From contig NC_083579.1 of the NCBI RefSeq assembly GCF_027579695.1, forward strand, positions 68,458,871 to 68,522,870: a stretch of 64,000 nt of DNA, in the 5' to 3' direction. Shown here in pieces: positions 51,976-62,889 of this stretch. The position numbers were made by a program, and so were the translations under genes. Every line of letters starts with the position of its first letter. Positions within the stretch are counted from its first letter, which is position 1. The stretch is from Neoarius graeffei (lineage: Eukaryota > Chordata > Actinopteri > Siluriformes > Ariidae). Under the pieces are notes generated by a model. It made no database searches, was not told the origin of the DNA, and saw only the letters and a list, made by a program, of their open reading frames with translations.

Positions 51976-52858
51976 TGAATTTAAAAAATTGCTTTTTTTT
52001 TTTTTTTCCTGCGACGTTCTGGTGCTTATTCTCGTCCTGATGTTTTCCTTCAACAAATTGTTACAGGTTAAACTGAAGTGACCAAGGCTATTGCACGCTG
52101 CTGCTGCTGCTTCTTCTGCTGCTGCTTAGATCAACTTTAAGCAGATATGCATGCGGTTAAGGTAGATGCATGTGGGTGAGGGGTCTGTTGAACACTGCTG
52201 AATCTGAAAGGAAAAACTCATAAATTCATCGACCAACGTCTCATCTATGACTTCAACGGTAAGACAGGATGTGGTTGGTGTGCTATTAGTTTGGGCACGT
52301 ACTGAGCAGGGGGGTCTTGTGAAATAAATGCTTCGTTTTCACACTCGGATCTAGGCACGCATGGTTTTGTTAGTTTGGCTGAACAGCAGTCTCATTGCAA
52401 ACTGGACAATCCTTCGGAAAATTACACATGGTGGACAAGACACCTGGACAGGTTTTTTTTTTTTTAATGATTAGTTTTGCTTTGGTTAAAAATGTAGTTA
52501 CCTCCTGTCAAGAGCATAAAAATTCTCAATGTAGATCATCGTTTGAGGCACAAATATTCGACAAGACATGACTTTGTCCAAAATATTAAAATATGTACAG
52601 GCAAAATGGACTGATTTACATTATATGCTTGTTAAACATGGTCAGATGTAATGGTAATATTGCTTATCACTCACTTGTACATCTGTCATACAGAGGTGCA
52701 GCAATAATTGAATGCCTGAGATGTAGGTATATGCTTAGAATAATGTGCTGTTAAGATCCCGTACTTGGTTCTTTTCATAACCAAAGACTGATGAAGGCAG
52801 AGTTCTATTTTAACACCGTAGGAAGTGAAGTAATTAAACTGGATGGGTTGGTTGTTTG

Positions 52859-52864
52859 TTTATT
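52859..52864 (-). terminator. rps6kl1: Likely RPS6KL1 polyadenylation signal
   Basis: TTTATT on + is AATAAA on -, 139 bp past the RPS6KL1 stop. No better candidate is nearer. Confidence 0.5.
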
Positions 52865-52924
52865 CCCCCACCCCCCAGTGTTGAGCTGATGGTTTGGAGA
52901 TGCACGTGCACTGTGTGTCGTACA

Positions 52925-52938
52925 CCACCAGGGGGCAG
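52925..52938 (+). promoter_or_regulatory. CTCF core motif match
   Basis: CCACCAGGGGGCAG fits the vertebrate CTCF core (CCASYAGRKGGCRS) at every position. It lies between the converging 3' ends of the two genes, probably in the RPS6KL1 3' untranslated region. Binding is not shown by sequence alone. Confidence 0.5.
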
Positions 52939-53002
52939 TAAAGGCATTTCTTTGACTTCTCATGAACCAGTGGTGTTGGAATCCTAACACACCCTGTATC
53001 CA

Positions 53003-53113
53003 TTAGCTGGTCAGTGTGTGCCAAGGAACGGAGTTAAAAAAGGGGTGGTACTTGATGTCACTCACACCTCCACCGCCAGAGCCAAGTCGATAGCCAGCAT
53101 CATACTGAAGGAG
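53003..53113 (-). CDS. rps6kl1: RPS6KL1 last exon
   Basis: 111 nt; acceptor ccacgcag|CTC; stop TAA 53005-53003. Codes [39 protein letters not shown] and HPFF are AGC-kinase C-lobe end motifs. Confidence 0.95.
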   Translation of the reverse strand, partial: LLQYDAGYRLGSGGGGVSDIKYHPFFNSVPWHTLTS

Positions 53114-56100
53114 CTGCGTGGAAACAAAATAACATCAATGCATTACGTACAAAGCTATATTCGTGTTCACAGGTTAAGCACGTGCTTTAGACGTACCTCT
53201 GTGAGTAGCGAGGCGGCTGCGCTGCTCAGGTGGTCTGGAATACGTAGCTGTGTGTGTGGATGCACACCTGTAGGATGGCACTGCCACAGGGCCTGATATC
53301 ACAGAAGAGGTTTTATTTTTCATAATCTCACACACAACCTGATGCAAGGTCATTTAAGACCAGCGTTTGTCAACGACAAGAACATGTACTGTTCTGATTT
53401 CACTTGTACAACCCCGATTCCAAAAAAGTACAAATTGTAAATAAAAACAGAATGCAATAGTTTACAAATCTCAAAAACTGATATTGTATTCACAATAGAA
53501 CATAGACAACATATCAAATGTCGAAAGTGAGACAATTTGAAATTTCATGACAGCAACACATCTCAAAGTTGGGACAGGGGCAATAAGAGGCTGGAAAAGT
53601 TAAAGGTACAAAAAAGGAACAGCTGGAGGACCAAATTGTAACTCATTAGGTCAATTGGCAATAGGTCATTAACATGACTGGGTATAAAAAGAGTATCTTG
53701 GAGTGGCAGCGGCTCTCAGAAGTAAAGATGGGAAGAGGATCACCAATCCCCCTAATTCTGCGCCGACAAATAGTGGAGCAATATCAGAAAGGAGTTCGAC
53801 AGTGTAAAATTGCAAAGAGTTTGAACATATCATCATCTACAGTGCATAATATCATCAAAAGATTCAGAGAATCTGGAAGAATCTCTGTGCGTAAGGGTCA
53901 AGGCCGGAAAACCATACTGGGTGCCCGTGATCTTCGGGCCCTTAGACGGCACTGCATCACATACAGGCATGCTTCTGTATTCGAAATCACAAAATGGGCT
54001 CAGGAATATTTCCAGAGAACATTATCTGTGAATACAATTCACCGTGCCATCCGCCGTTGCCAGCTAAAACTCTATAGTTCAAAGAAGAAGCCGTATCTAA
54101 ACATGATCCAGAAGCGCAGACGTCTTCTCTGGGCCAAGGCTCATTTAAAATGGACTGTGGCAAAGTGGAAAACTGTTCTGTGGTCAGACGAATCAAAATT
54201 TGAAGTTCTTTATGGAAATCAGGGACGCCGTGTCATTCGGACTAAAGAGGAGAAGGACGACCCAAGTTGTTCTCAGCGCTCAGTTCAGAAGCCTGCATCT
54301 CTGATGGTATGGGGTCGCATTAGTGCGTGTGGCATGGGCAGCTTACACATCTGGAAAGACACCATCAATGCTGAAAGGTATATCCAGGTTCTAGAGCAAC
54401 ATATGCTCCCATCCAGATGCCGTCTCTTTCAGGGAAGACCTTGCATTTTCCAACATGACAATGCCAAACCACATACTGCATCAATTACAGCATCATGGCT
54501 GCGTAGAAGAAGGGTCCGGGTACTGAACTGGCCAGCCTGCAGTCCAGATCTTTCACCCATAGAAAACATTTGGCGCATCATAAAACGGAAGATACGACAA
54601 AAAAGACCTAAGACAGTTGAGCAACTAGAATCCTACATTCGACAAGAATGGGTTAACATTCCTGTCCCTAAACTTGAGCAACTTGTCTCCTCAGTCCCCA
54701 GACGTTTACAGACTGTTGTAAAGAGAAAAGGGGATGTCTCACAGTGGGAAACATGGCCTTGTCCCAACTTTTTTGAGATGTGTTGTTGTCATGAAATTTA
54801 AAATCACCTAATTTTTCCCTTTAAATGATACATTTTCTCAGTTTAAACATTTGATATGTCATCTATGTTCTATTCTGAATAAAATATGGAATTTTGAAAC
54901 TTCCACATCATTGCATTCCGTTTTTATTTACAATTTGTACTTTGTCCCAACTTTTTTGGAATCGGGGTTGTAAGTTTCAACGTGACTCTCAGCTCACGCA
55001 GAATTGGGGAGGGTTTTTTTTTTTTAATGTCGCAGGAAGGTTTAATAAGATCAGACTGTACAGTGATCTGAAGCCATATAGATGCTGCTTACCATTCCAG
55101 TGAGAAGTTCAAAGAGTAAAGCTCCCAGACTCCACCAGTCACACGCCTCTGTGATTTTGGATACGCCTCCAATCTCTGTTTCCAAATGATTAAATATGTA
55201 CATTTTATGCCTGGGTAAAATGACTGCATGTTATGTTCATGTCCTGATCAATTACATCATAATACACTTCTGAGATATTGCAGGTATTGCTATATCTTAA
55301 CTTTTTTAAATAATAAAACAATTACAATCTCTAATTTAGAGTAGCTGGTTCGATATCGGGGTGGAGTTTTTATTTTATTTATTTTTAAATCCATAATTTT
55401 CCCTCAATTTCATTCATTCCTTCAGTAAGCTTTTTATACTAGTCAGGGTTGGGGTGTATTCCAGGAACAACTTTACTTGTATAATTGCTTTTACAACTAC
55501 ATGCACTTTTTATAATATAAAAATTAAATGTATGCAGAAACTGTAGTAAATAAGAACGCACAATATTAGAATCAGTGTGGTGTTTTTTTTAAAGTGCTCT
55601 GTGTGCACAATATCCGCCGCTGGTAACTCTGGGGAAAATGTGACTGAATTGAACGAAACTGCAATATGCGTATTACCGACATATAACAAAGAATCCTGCC
55701 AAGTTTTATGAAACTCCTCCAAAAATAGTGAGAGGAGCTGATTTCAGAAGGTGAGTACCCTTTCCCGGATGGACGGACAGATAGACATCGCCACTACATA
55801 ATCCCCCTTCGGGCCTTTCAGCCAGCGGGGGATAAAAATTGAGGGAAGTTGATTTCAGAAAGTAAGCCAACCTTGATATTGCCAAAGTACAAGTTTGTTA
55901 ATAATCAAGGGCATAAGTCTAGTAAAATTTGCCCAAATTAAACAAAATTTCAATATGCGTAAAACTGTCATATAACAAAGCTTTTTGCCAAGTTTGGTGA
56001 AATTCCTCCACAAACTGTGAGAGGAGTTGATTTCAGAAGAATGTACACCCTCATGAAATTGTCAGTTATTTAATCAAGGGTCAAAACTCTGGGAAAATTC

Positions 56101-59100
56101 ACAAATGAAATTAAATCGCGATACGCATATTACCGTCATAAAACAAGGCCTTTTGCCAAGCTTCGAGAAATCCGTCCAAAAATTGTGAGACGAGTTGATG
56201 TCAGAAGCCGAGCACACCTTCATGAAATTGTGAAAGTACAAGGTTGTTAATCAAAGGCTGTAACTCTGGTAAAATGCGACCGAATTGAACAAAATAATGT
56301 ACTAATGATGTATAACAATGCCTTTTGTCAAGTTTCGTGAAATTCCTCCACAAATTGAGAGGAGTTGATTTCAGGAAGGAAAAACACGCTCATGAAATTG
56401 TCAGATTATAATTTTGTTAATCAAGGGCTGTAACTCTGGTAAAATGTGACTGAATTTAACGAAATTACAATATGTGTATTACTGACATGTATAACAAAGA
56501 ATCCTGCCAAGTTTTGTGAAGTTCCTCTAAAAATTGTGAGAGGAGCTGATTTCAGAAGGTGAGCACCCTTCCTGGAACGGACGGACGGACGGACATTGCC
56601 ACGACATAATCCCCCTTCGGGCCTTTCGGCCAGTGGGGAATTAAAAAAAAAAAAAAAGCAAGCATTGAAGAAATAATTCAAACTGATATTCAGCATCATT
56701 CATTCATTCTCTAGAACACTTATCCAATGCAGGTCAGAGGTGAGCTGGAGCCAATCCCCGCTGCTGAGGGGTGGGGTACACCCTCGACTGGTCCCCAATC
56801 TATCGCAGCGCTAACACAGAGACACAGACAGCCATTCGCACCTATGGGCAATCTAGAGTTGCCAGTTGAGCTAATCCACACGTCTTTGGACTGTGGGAGG
56901 AAGCCCATGCAGGCACTAGGAGAACATGCAAACTCCTGTTCGAACCCAGAACTTTCTTGCTGTGAGGCGACAGTGCTAACCACAGCACCACCATGTCACC
57001 TATTCAGCATGATATTTCCTGAATTCTGAAAGATCAGAATGGTTAGGCTTTGCTACTTTAAAGCTAGACGGCCTTTCGATTTCATAAAATCAGTGAAATT
57101 TAGTTCCCTCTGAAATTGTCATTGTGATATTACAGAAATAAACATATCTTTAAAAAAACCAGGCCATTCTGTGGTTGAGAAGTTATTTAATTTGACGGGA
57201 TTCCCAAGCAAATAATGTGCATGAAATCACTCACTTCGCGCAGTCAAGCAGACAGAAGAAGTCCGTGTGCGCATGCGCAGGTTTACCACCTTCTTTTCCT
57301 CCTCCTTTTGGGTTTTACGACAGCTGGTATACACAGTGTTGCATTACTGCTATCTACAGGTTTACCTTTGAGCGTGCACTGACAGTTCCATCATTCTGTC
57401 ACCTAAACGAACAGCTGATCACACCGAGGTGCTCACTGAGCGCCGATATTTATTAGTTTGGTCCTGCGTTTCCTTTCCTTTGTATATAACATAACGTCTT
57501 TTCTTGCTTTCCGTTACTGCGGTCGGTCTTTCACGTTTCATTCGCATCCTCCATATTTTTCCCGTTTCAAATTTGTATCCCACAATGCCTTGCGTTAACG
57601 GGGAAAGCCCACCACGTGATGCATGATGTAGTATTGTGCTATGGTGAAGCAGGAAAAAATAGTGGAGAATTTAGGGCCATATGGCTCTAAATTCATTAAT
57701 TGTTCTAATAAAATTGGAAGTCTGTGATTCGAATTCAGTAGCTTTCGGTCCATTAAGTGTCCGGGCGAATTCTTTTTATGACCTAAACTTGAACAATCTG
57801 AAAGGCAGTATATAGCTTTAACTTCATTTTATCTTAAAGGTGTCAAGCAGTGGCGATAAAAGTCGCATTATTCTGCACCAGAATGCTTTCGAGATTCGAA
57901 ATAAATTGACCGTCGATTTTTCAAAAGCTTCCCGTGGTTGTAATCGGTCCTTATTTGGTCATGCCCATCACTTGAAATTTCCCGCGTTCGCAGCGCCCCC
58001 TCTTGGTCAATGGAACAGCTGCGTGACGTCATACCAGTAACCATTCGGTGCAGTTGCAATGGCGGACACACCAGAAAATAGGAGCGATGCTGAGGAACTT
58101 TGCTTTGATTTTACCGATACAGAAGAAGAAAATGGCCCACAAGTAGAGATTTTGACAGCTGAATGTCCTGGTGGTATCCAGCCTTACAGATTTGAACCTG
58201 AGCGCTCATCTTCAGAAGAAAATGAGGACAGTTCTGACGACGACAGAAACGAAGACGGGAATGAAGAAGACCGGCGACTTGAAGACTTGTTTTGGTTGGT
58301 TTCTCTGACTAAATCACTACTTGTGTGTATTTTTAAAGACCGTTTTCACTTGAATTAGAATGCTGTGTGATTAATCTATGATTGTGTAATACTGATAGCT
58401 GTAGGGGGTGAAAGTATAGCTAGAAAGATTGAATTCTAGCAACTTGACAGCTTGCGATCTCGCGAAATGCAGTGGGCCTTCTGATACAGTAGACCCCTTG
58501 ATATTCCAGTTTTTTCCTTTTATTGCGGTTGATTTTAGCTTGATATTCAGTATGTTATAGGCTGGGAGTATTGAGCTTTGTATTGTATTGTTTAGTAAAC
58601 GTACAATCGTCAGTAATAAGTGATAATTATTAGTTAAAGGCAGCTCTGTGGCGTAAATCTTTCAATTAACCTTCTGTCATCCATTTGCTAAAATTATGTG
58701 CCACATATGTTATCAAGACAACACTTCATGTGACAAAGAAAGATATGACAAATACATAAATGTATGAAAATCATTTTGTACAATTGATTGATACATAGAA
58801 ACACTTAAAACGTGTTTTTAAAAAAATATTTTTTTTCTATCAATACCTAGCCATGACCTTGAAATCAGATCCATTGATGATAACAGTCACAAATAGTGTT
58901 CAGTGTTCGTTGTTACAGCCAAACACAATACACCGATTAGGCATTTTGTATCACAGAATATTAATACATCATTTCATAGTGTTTTGAGTGTTCAAAACTA
59001 TCCACAAACTGAATAAATCCACAAAATCCGCAATGTAAACAACTCTGGTAAACGCACGCTATAGAGAAAACATGGCGACAGGCCAGCATCACCCAAGGGA

Positions 59101-62100
59101 GGTTACTGGTATGACGTCACACATGCACTTGTGTTCAAAATAATAGCAGTCCAACACGACTAACCAGATCAGTCACTGTTTTTGGTGGAAATTATATTAC
59201 TACATGGCAAATAATTTACCAGTAGGTGTAGTAGAGTCATAGAAAACCAACAGACCCAATATTCATGATATGCATGCTCCCGAGTCTGTGTAATCGAATA
59301 ATTAAGTGAAAGGGGCGTGTTCAAAATAATAGCAGTGTGGAGTTTAATTAGTGAGGTCATTCATTCTGTGAAAAAACAGATGTCAGTCAGGTGGCCCTAA
59401 TTTAAGGATGAAGCCAGCACATGTTGTACATCCATTTCTCTCTGAAAACCTGAGAAACATGGGTTGTTCCAGACATTGTTCAGAAGAACAGCGTGCTTTG
59501 ATTAAAACGTTGATTGGAGAGGTAAAACGTATATTGTAAAGAAGTGCAGAAAATGATGGGCTGCTCAGCTAAAATGATCTCCAGTGCTTTAAAATGGACA
59601 GCAAAGCCAGAGAGACGTGGAAGAAAACAGAAGACTACCATTCGAATGGATCGAAGAATAGCCAGAATGGCAAAGACTCAGCCAATGATCAGCTCCAGGG
59701 TGATCAAAGACGGTCTGAAGTTACCCGTGAGTACTGTGACAATTAGAAGATGCCTGTGTGAAGTTAATCTATTGGCAAGAAGCTCCCGCAAAGTTCCACT
59801 GTTAAAAAAAAAAAAAGACGTGCTGAAGAGGATACAATTTGCCAAAGAACACATCGACTGGCCTAAAGAGAAATGGAAAAACATTTTGTGGACTGATGAA
59901 AGTAAAATTGTTCTTTTTGGGTCCAAGAGCCGCAGACAGTTTTTCAGACGACCCCCAAACACTGAATTCAAGCCACAGTACACACTGAAGACAGTGAAGC
60001 ATGGTGGTGCAAGCATCATGATAGGGGAATGTTTCTCTTACTGTGGTGTTGGGCCCATTTATCGCATACCAGGTATCATGGATCAGTTTGCATATATCAA
60101 AATACTTGAAGAGGTCATGTTGCCTTCTGCTGAAGAGGAAATGCCCTTGAAATGGGTGTTTCAACAAGACAACGACCCCAAACACACCAGTAAGCGAGCA
60201 GCATCAGGGTTCAAGACCAACAAAATGACAGTTACGGAGTGGCCAGCCCAATCCCCGGACCTTAATCCGATAGAAAACTTGTGGGGTGACATCAAAAATG
60301 CTGTTTCTGAGGCAAAACCAAGAAATGCAGAGGAATTGTGGAATGTTGTCAAATCATCCTGGGCTGGAATACCTGTTCACAGGTGCCAGAAGTTCTCAGA
60401 AACCGTGGTTATACAACTAAATATTAGTTTAGTGAGTCACAGGAATACTAAATCCTTAAGATTTTTTCAGTTTATACAGTAAATATTTGGAGTTTGTAAT
60501 GAAAAATGCAGACACTGCTATTTTTTTGAACAGCCCAATGTTCATTTTTCTTCATTTTCTGTAAAGTAATTAAAATATTCATACATTTTTCTTCATGTTT
60601 TGATGTAGAATATAATGTGCAGTGTTCCCAATGCATGGAAATAAAAACTGTTATAAGGATTTTGAGCTTTACTCACGTTTTTAAACACACTGCTATTATT
60701 TTGAACACAACTGTAAGTTGACCTAGTTAACGTCTGGCTGCCTAAATTTGGCTGTGCGCGTCAACTTTAAATGCTTGTAGCGGGCGCATCGTGACACTGA
60801 GATCGCGGGAAACCGAGGGGCTTGAATAACCCACCAAACCTGACATTTTGACACGATATAGCCTGATTGCTGAAATTACCGCACGACGCCTTTAATGTGT
60901 GCTTTTGTCATGGTTTTGTTCCAGAATTAATCTAAAATTGAAGGAAATGTCCATTTAAAGAGCAGTTAAACAGTCGGAAGTCTGTGTGACAGAAGACCTC
61001 TTTACTTTTAATCGTCTTGTTCTAATGGTTGGTCTGCAAGTTTTTTAAGCAAATTATTTGTATTATCTCTAAATGGATTGAATTTTAATTTCTACATTTT
61101 TCTAAATCCGTGTGTATTCGGGATCAACCCGAGCACTGGCAGACATGTACATAAGAAATATTCCCACGTTGTTTCCTATTATGAGAAATAGTTCTTTATA
61201 CGTCCTCACCTGGTGCACAGTACATTTCATCCATAGCCTGAGGATTAATTTCCGACTGAACCTCTGTCCACTGTCCAAAGTAAGTCAGACACACGTTTCC
61301 TGTTCAGAACACACACCTTGTTATTCGTTGCACAAACCGGTGAAATATGCATTTTGTCAGTATTAAGGAATTACGGCGACGGAAATAAAATAAATCCTCA
61401 TGCAGATGTTTGTGCTACGGTAGTCACACACTCACCATTGCTGCTGAGCAGGATGTTCCTGGGGTTGAGATCCTGGCACACGATGCCTTGCTCATGAAGG
61501 CTCTCGAGAGCCAACAGGATCTGCGCTCCCCACATTCGCACCTCTCCTTCAGGAAAACCCCATCGACCAGGCTGTTGCTTCACACTGCGGCTCCTCGCCC
61601 TCAACCGAGGCAACTGACCCCAGCCGTTGACTTCTATAAGCTGCTCCTCTTGAGGAGAGCGAGGAGTGAAGAACGGCTCCTGTGTTTTATCTGAGCACAG
61701 TGGGCTAAGGAGTTCCCAGTTCTCCTCTCCAACCTCCACAGACTCTCTCTCCACGTCATTGTTCACCTGAGGAGCTGTTTTCATGAAGTCTAAGGCGGAA
61801 GGTCTCGGAGGTTCGCGTTCCACAGTAGATCGCGTTCCTTTGCAGTCCTCGGTGTCTAGATGGGAATTTCCTGAGCTTAAGCTTGCCATATAGTGGGACT
61901 GGGAAGTCTCAGAATTACATGTCTTTTTGTGAGTCATATCGTCTTGTTTTTGGTTCTGTGAGGGTAAAGGCAGGGTGTTGGGAACGATACGAACTTTCTG
62001 TGGAAGGACGTTGACTGTGCTACACAGGGTTGGCTGTGTGGCATCAAATAAAGAGCTCAGTGTGATCTGAGGTGCACTACTGATTCCAAGAACGCCTTGA

Positions 62101-62680
62101 TTTAAACCCGGTTCCTGAGCTGGTGCAGCGGTCCATACTTTATCAAAATCTAAGCTGGAGTCTATCCGCTCGATAAGTACGTCATTTCCTAAAAGATCGG
62201 TCGTGACACTGAGTGGATCCCGAGTATCCACAATCACACAGGGATGAACAGGAAGTGGAAATCTTTCCTGAGATGTAAGACAACCTTGCTGGCCACTAGG
62301 ACGAACACCGGAAAAGGAATCTGTCCTTATTGCATAAGGGTTAGAGGACTGCTCTTGCTGGAATTCAGCTTTTCCTGACTGGGAATGCTGCAGGCTTCCT
62401 GTTTCCTCACAGTAAGAGTATGTGCCGTAGCTGTCGAGCTGATGCTCAGTCTCGTTCCAGAAAGACGGTGTGTCTGTTTCTAAGCTTTCCAAATTCACTC
62501 TCTCAGGAAATATGGATGTTTCCTGCTGGTGCTCTCTGTTCAGGTGGTACAACTGGGTGAGAGCAGGTGAGGTGTAGCTGTTCTTTAGCTGGAACTTGTG
62601 TTGGTTGGGGGTGGAGCAGTCTGGATGTTCTCTGGCTACCTCACTTCTGATCCAGTGCAGTTTGGGGAAGAGCTTTCCAC
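53003..62680 (-). CDS. rps6kl1: RPS6KL1, ribosomal protein S6 kinase-like 1 (C-terminal five exons)
   Basis: Exons in gene order: 62680-61436, 61299-61210, 55175-55093, 53292-53197, 53113-53003. All have GT/AG junctions and matching phases; 1625 nt with one leftover phase from the missing upstream exon. Human RPS6KL1 has an N-terminal MIT domain and a kinase-like domain split by a long insert. Only the region from GGKLF onward is here. QDLNPRN keeps the catalytic-loop Asp and Asn, but the DFG position reads YFG, as I recall for the human protein, so this is probably a pseudokinase. Next to DLST, tail to tail, as in human. Upstream exons were not found in 62681-64000. Confidence 0.93.
53197..53292 (-). 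CDS. rps6kl1: RPS6KL1 exon (kinase C-lobe)
   Basis: 96 nt; acceptor gatatcag|GCC, donor GAG|gtacgt. Codes [32 protein letters not shown]. Matches the HP(S/T)G..HTQL..P block. Confidence 0.94.
53409..54970 (+). mobile_element. Tc1-type transposon, near twin of 32219-33821
   Basis: CAACCCCGATTCCAAAAAAG at 53409 and GGAATCGGGGTTG to 54970, TA at 53407-53408 and 54971-54972. 1562 bp: two small deletions in the left untranslated part relative to the copy at 32219. Lies in an RPS6KL1 intron on the opposite strand. Confidence 0.93.
53728..54801 (+). CDS. Tc1-type transposase with lost stop codon
   Basis: Open from [14 protein letters not shown] (53728) through all DD34E motifs: [31 protein letters not shown]. 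The usual TAA after SQW is GAA, so the frame reads 17 residues further ([17 protein letters not shown]). Differs from the copy at 32579 by scattered substitutions only. Extension probably tolerated or mildly harmful; unknown. Confidence 0.88.
   Translation: MGRGSPIPLILRRQIVEQYQKGVRQCKIAKSLNISSSTVHNIIKRFRESGRISVRKGQGRKTILGARDLRALRRHCITYRHASVFEITKWAQEYFQRTLSVNTIHRAIRRCQLKLYSSKKKPYLNMIQKRRRLLWAKAHLKWTVAKWKTVLWSDESKFEVLYGNQGRRVIRTKEEKDDPSCSQRSVQKPASLMVWGRISACGMGSLHIWKDTINAERYIQVLEQHMLPSRCRLFQGRPCIFQHDNAKPHTASITASWLRRRRVRVLNWPACSPDLSPIENIWRIIKRKIRQKRPKTVEQLESYIRQEWVNIPVPKLEQLVSSVPRRLQTVVKRKGDVSQWETWPCPNFFEMCCCHEI
55093..55175 (-). CDS. rps6kl1: RPS6KL1 exon (kinase subdomain IX)
   Basis: 83 nt; acceptor gaaacag|AG, donor ATG|gtaagc. 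Codes [27 protein letters not shown]. The DWWSLG block is subdomain IX. Confidence 0.96.
55600..56640. repeat. Dispersed repeat with five internal tandem units (about 180 bp)
   Basis: Units beginning near 55620, 55905, 56085, 56265 and 56430 each have AATTGAACAAAATT-like, CCAAGTTT(T/C)GTGAAATTCC and GAGAGGAGTTGATTTCAG blocks. It ends twice with ATAATCCCCCTTCGGGCCTT. Lies in the intron before RPS6KL1 kinase subdomain IX. No coding capacity. Confidence 0.75.
56700..57002 (+). repeat. Dispersed SINE-like repeat (copy 5)
   Basis: GAGCTGGAGCCAATCCC to ACCACCATGTCACC, the same family as 6095-6470, more diverged. Confidence 0.65.
57050..57830. other. RPS6KL1 intron, no feature recognised
   Basis: About 780 bp of ordinary sequence between a SINE-like repeat and the TTAA element. 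No transposon ends, exons or RNA gene supported. Confidence 0.35.
58059..58358 (+). pseudogene. Acidic PYxFEP exon (P2X7-like/ballast-type protein N-terminus?)
   Basis: [40 protein letters not shown], then an Asp/Glu-rich run to RRLEDLFW and a GT at about 58295. Motif shared with the frame at 36564. It starts 28 bp after a TGACGTCA box. The reading after the GT looks intronic. The Cys-rich domain I would expect next was not found before the Tc1. Confidence 0.5.
58380..59100. other. Interior of the TTAA element, no exon recognised
   Basis: AT-rich, probably intron. ATGGCGACAGG at 59074 resembles a YY1/start region facing right, but no coherent frame follows. Confidence 0.3.
59126..60713 (+). 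mobile_element. Tc1-type transposon
   Basis: Left end CACTTGTGTTCAAAATAATA at 59126, right end TATTATTTTGAACACAACTG to 60713, then TA. On the left the expected TA reads TG, a later mutation. Confidence 0.88.
59544..60482 (+). pseudogene. Tc1-type transposase, nearly whole but frameshifted near the start
   Basis: 312-residue open frame: [19 protein letters not shown] hinge, [25 protein letters not shown] (usual WGCF altered to GECF), [28 protein letters not shown]; all three acidic residues present. The original start [20 protein letters not shown] (59460 region) is out of frame because of two small shifts at 59520-59560. Confidence 0.85.
61210..61299 (-). CDS. rps6kl1: RPS6KL1 exon (activation segment)
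   Basis: 90 nt; acceptor tgaacag|GA, donor CCAG|gtgagg. Codes [29 protein letters not shown](E). YFG stands at the DFG position; CAPE is the APE motif. Confidence 0.95.
61436..62680 (-). CDS. rps6kl1: RPS6KL1 large exon (kinase insert and catalytic loop)
   Basis: 1245 nt; acceptor cctgttcag|GT, donor AATG|gtgagt. Starts [20 protein letters not shown] (glycine-rich strand end), then about 330 residues of Ser/Thr/Gln-rich, low-conservation insert, then [39 protein letters not shown]. The insert is longer than I recall for the human protein. Confidence 0.93.
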
Positions 62681-62889
62681 CTGAACAGGAACGAACAAGT
62701 CATGTTCCTTTGTGTTCTTGACAATGTTATAACCTTTTCATTGTTCCTCCATTTGTTGTTTTTAGAAATATAAAGTGTGCAAAGTTTCATCTCAAAAGCA
62801 ATTGAATTCACTTCTAATGGCTAAGGGTGATTATATTACAGAACAAAATCCATAAAACATACACGTGACTGACTGACTTAATTATTATA

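Larger units (their letters stand above)
57838..60891. mobile_element. TTAA-target (Kolobok-like) element with PYxFEP exon and nested Tc1
   Basis: AGGTGTCAAGCAGTGGCG at 57838 and CGCACGACGCCT to 60891, TTAA on both sides (57834-57837, 60892-60895). TGACGTCA at 58024-58031 and 59112-59119. Without the Tc1 (59126-60713) it is about 1.47 kb. Left end codes inward for an acidic PYxFEP exon. Confidence 0.7.
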
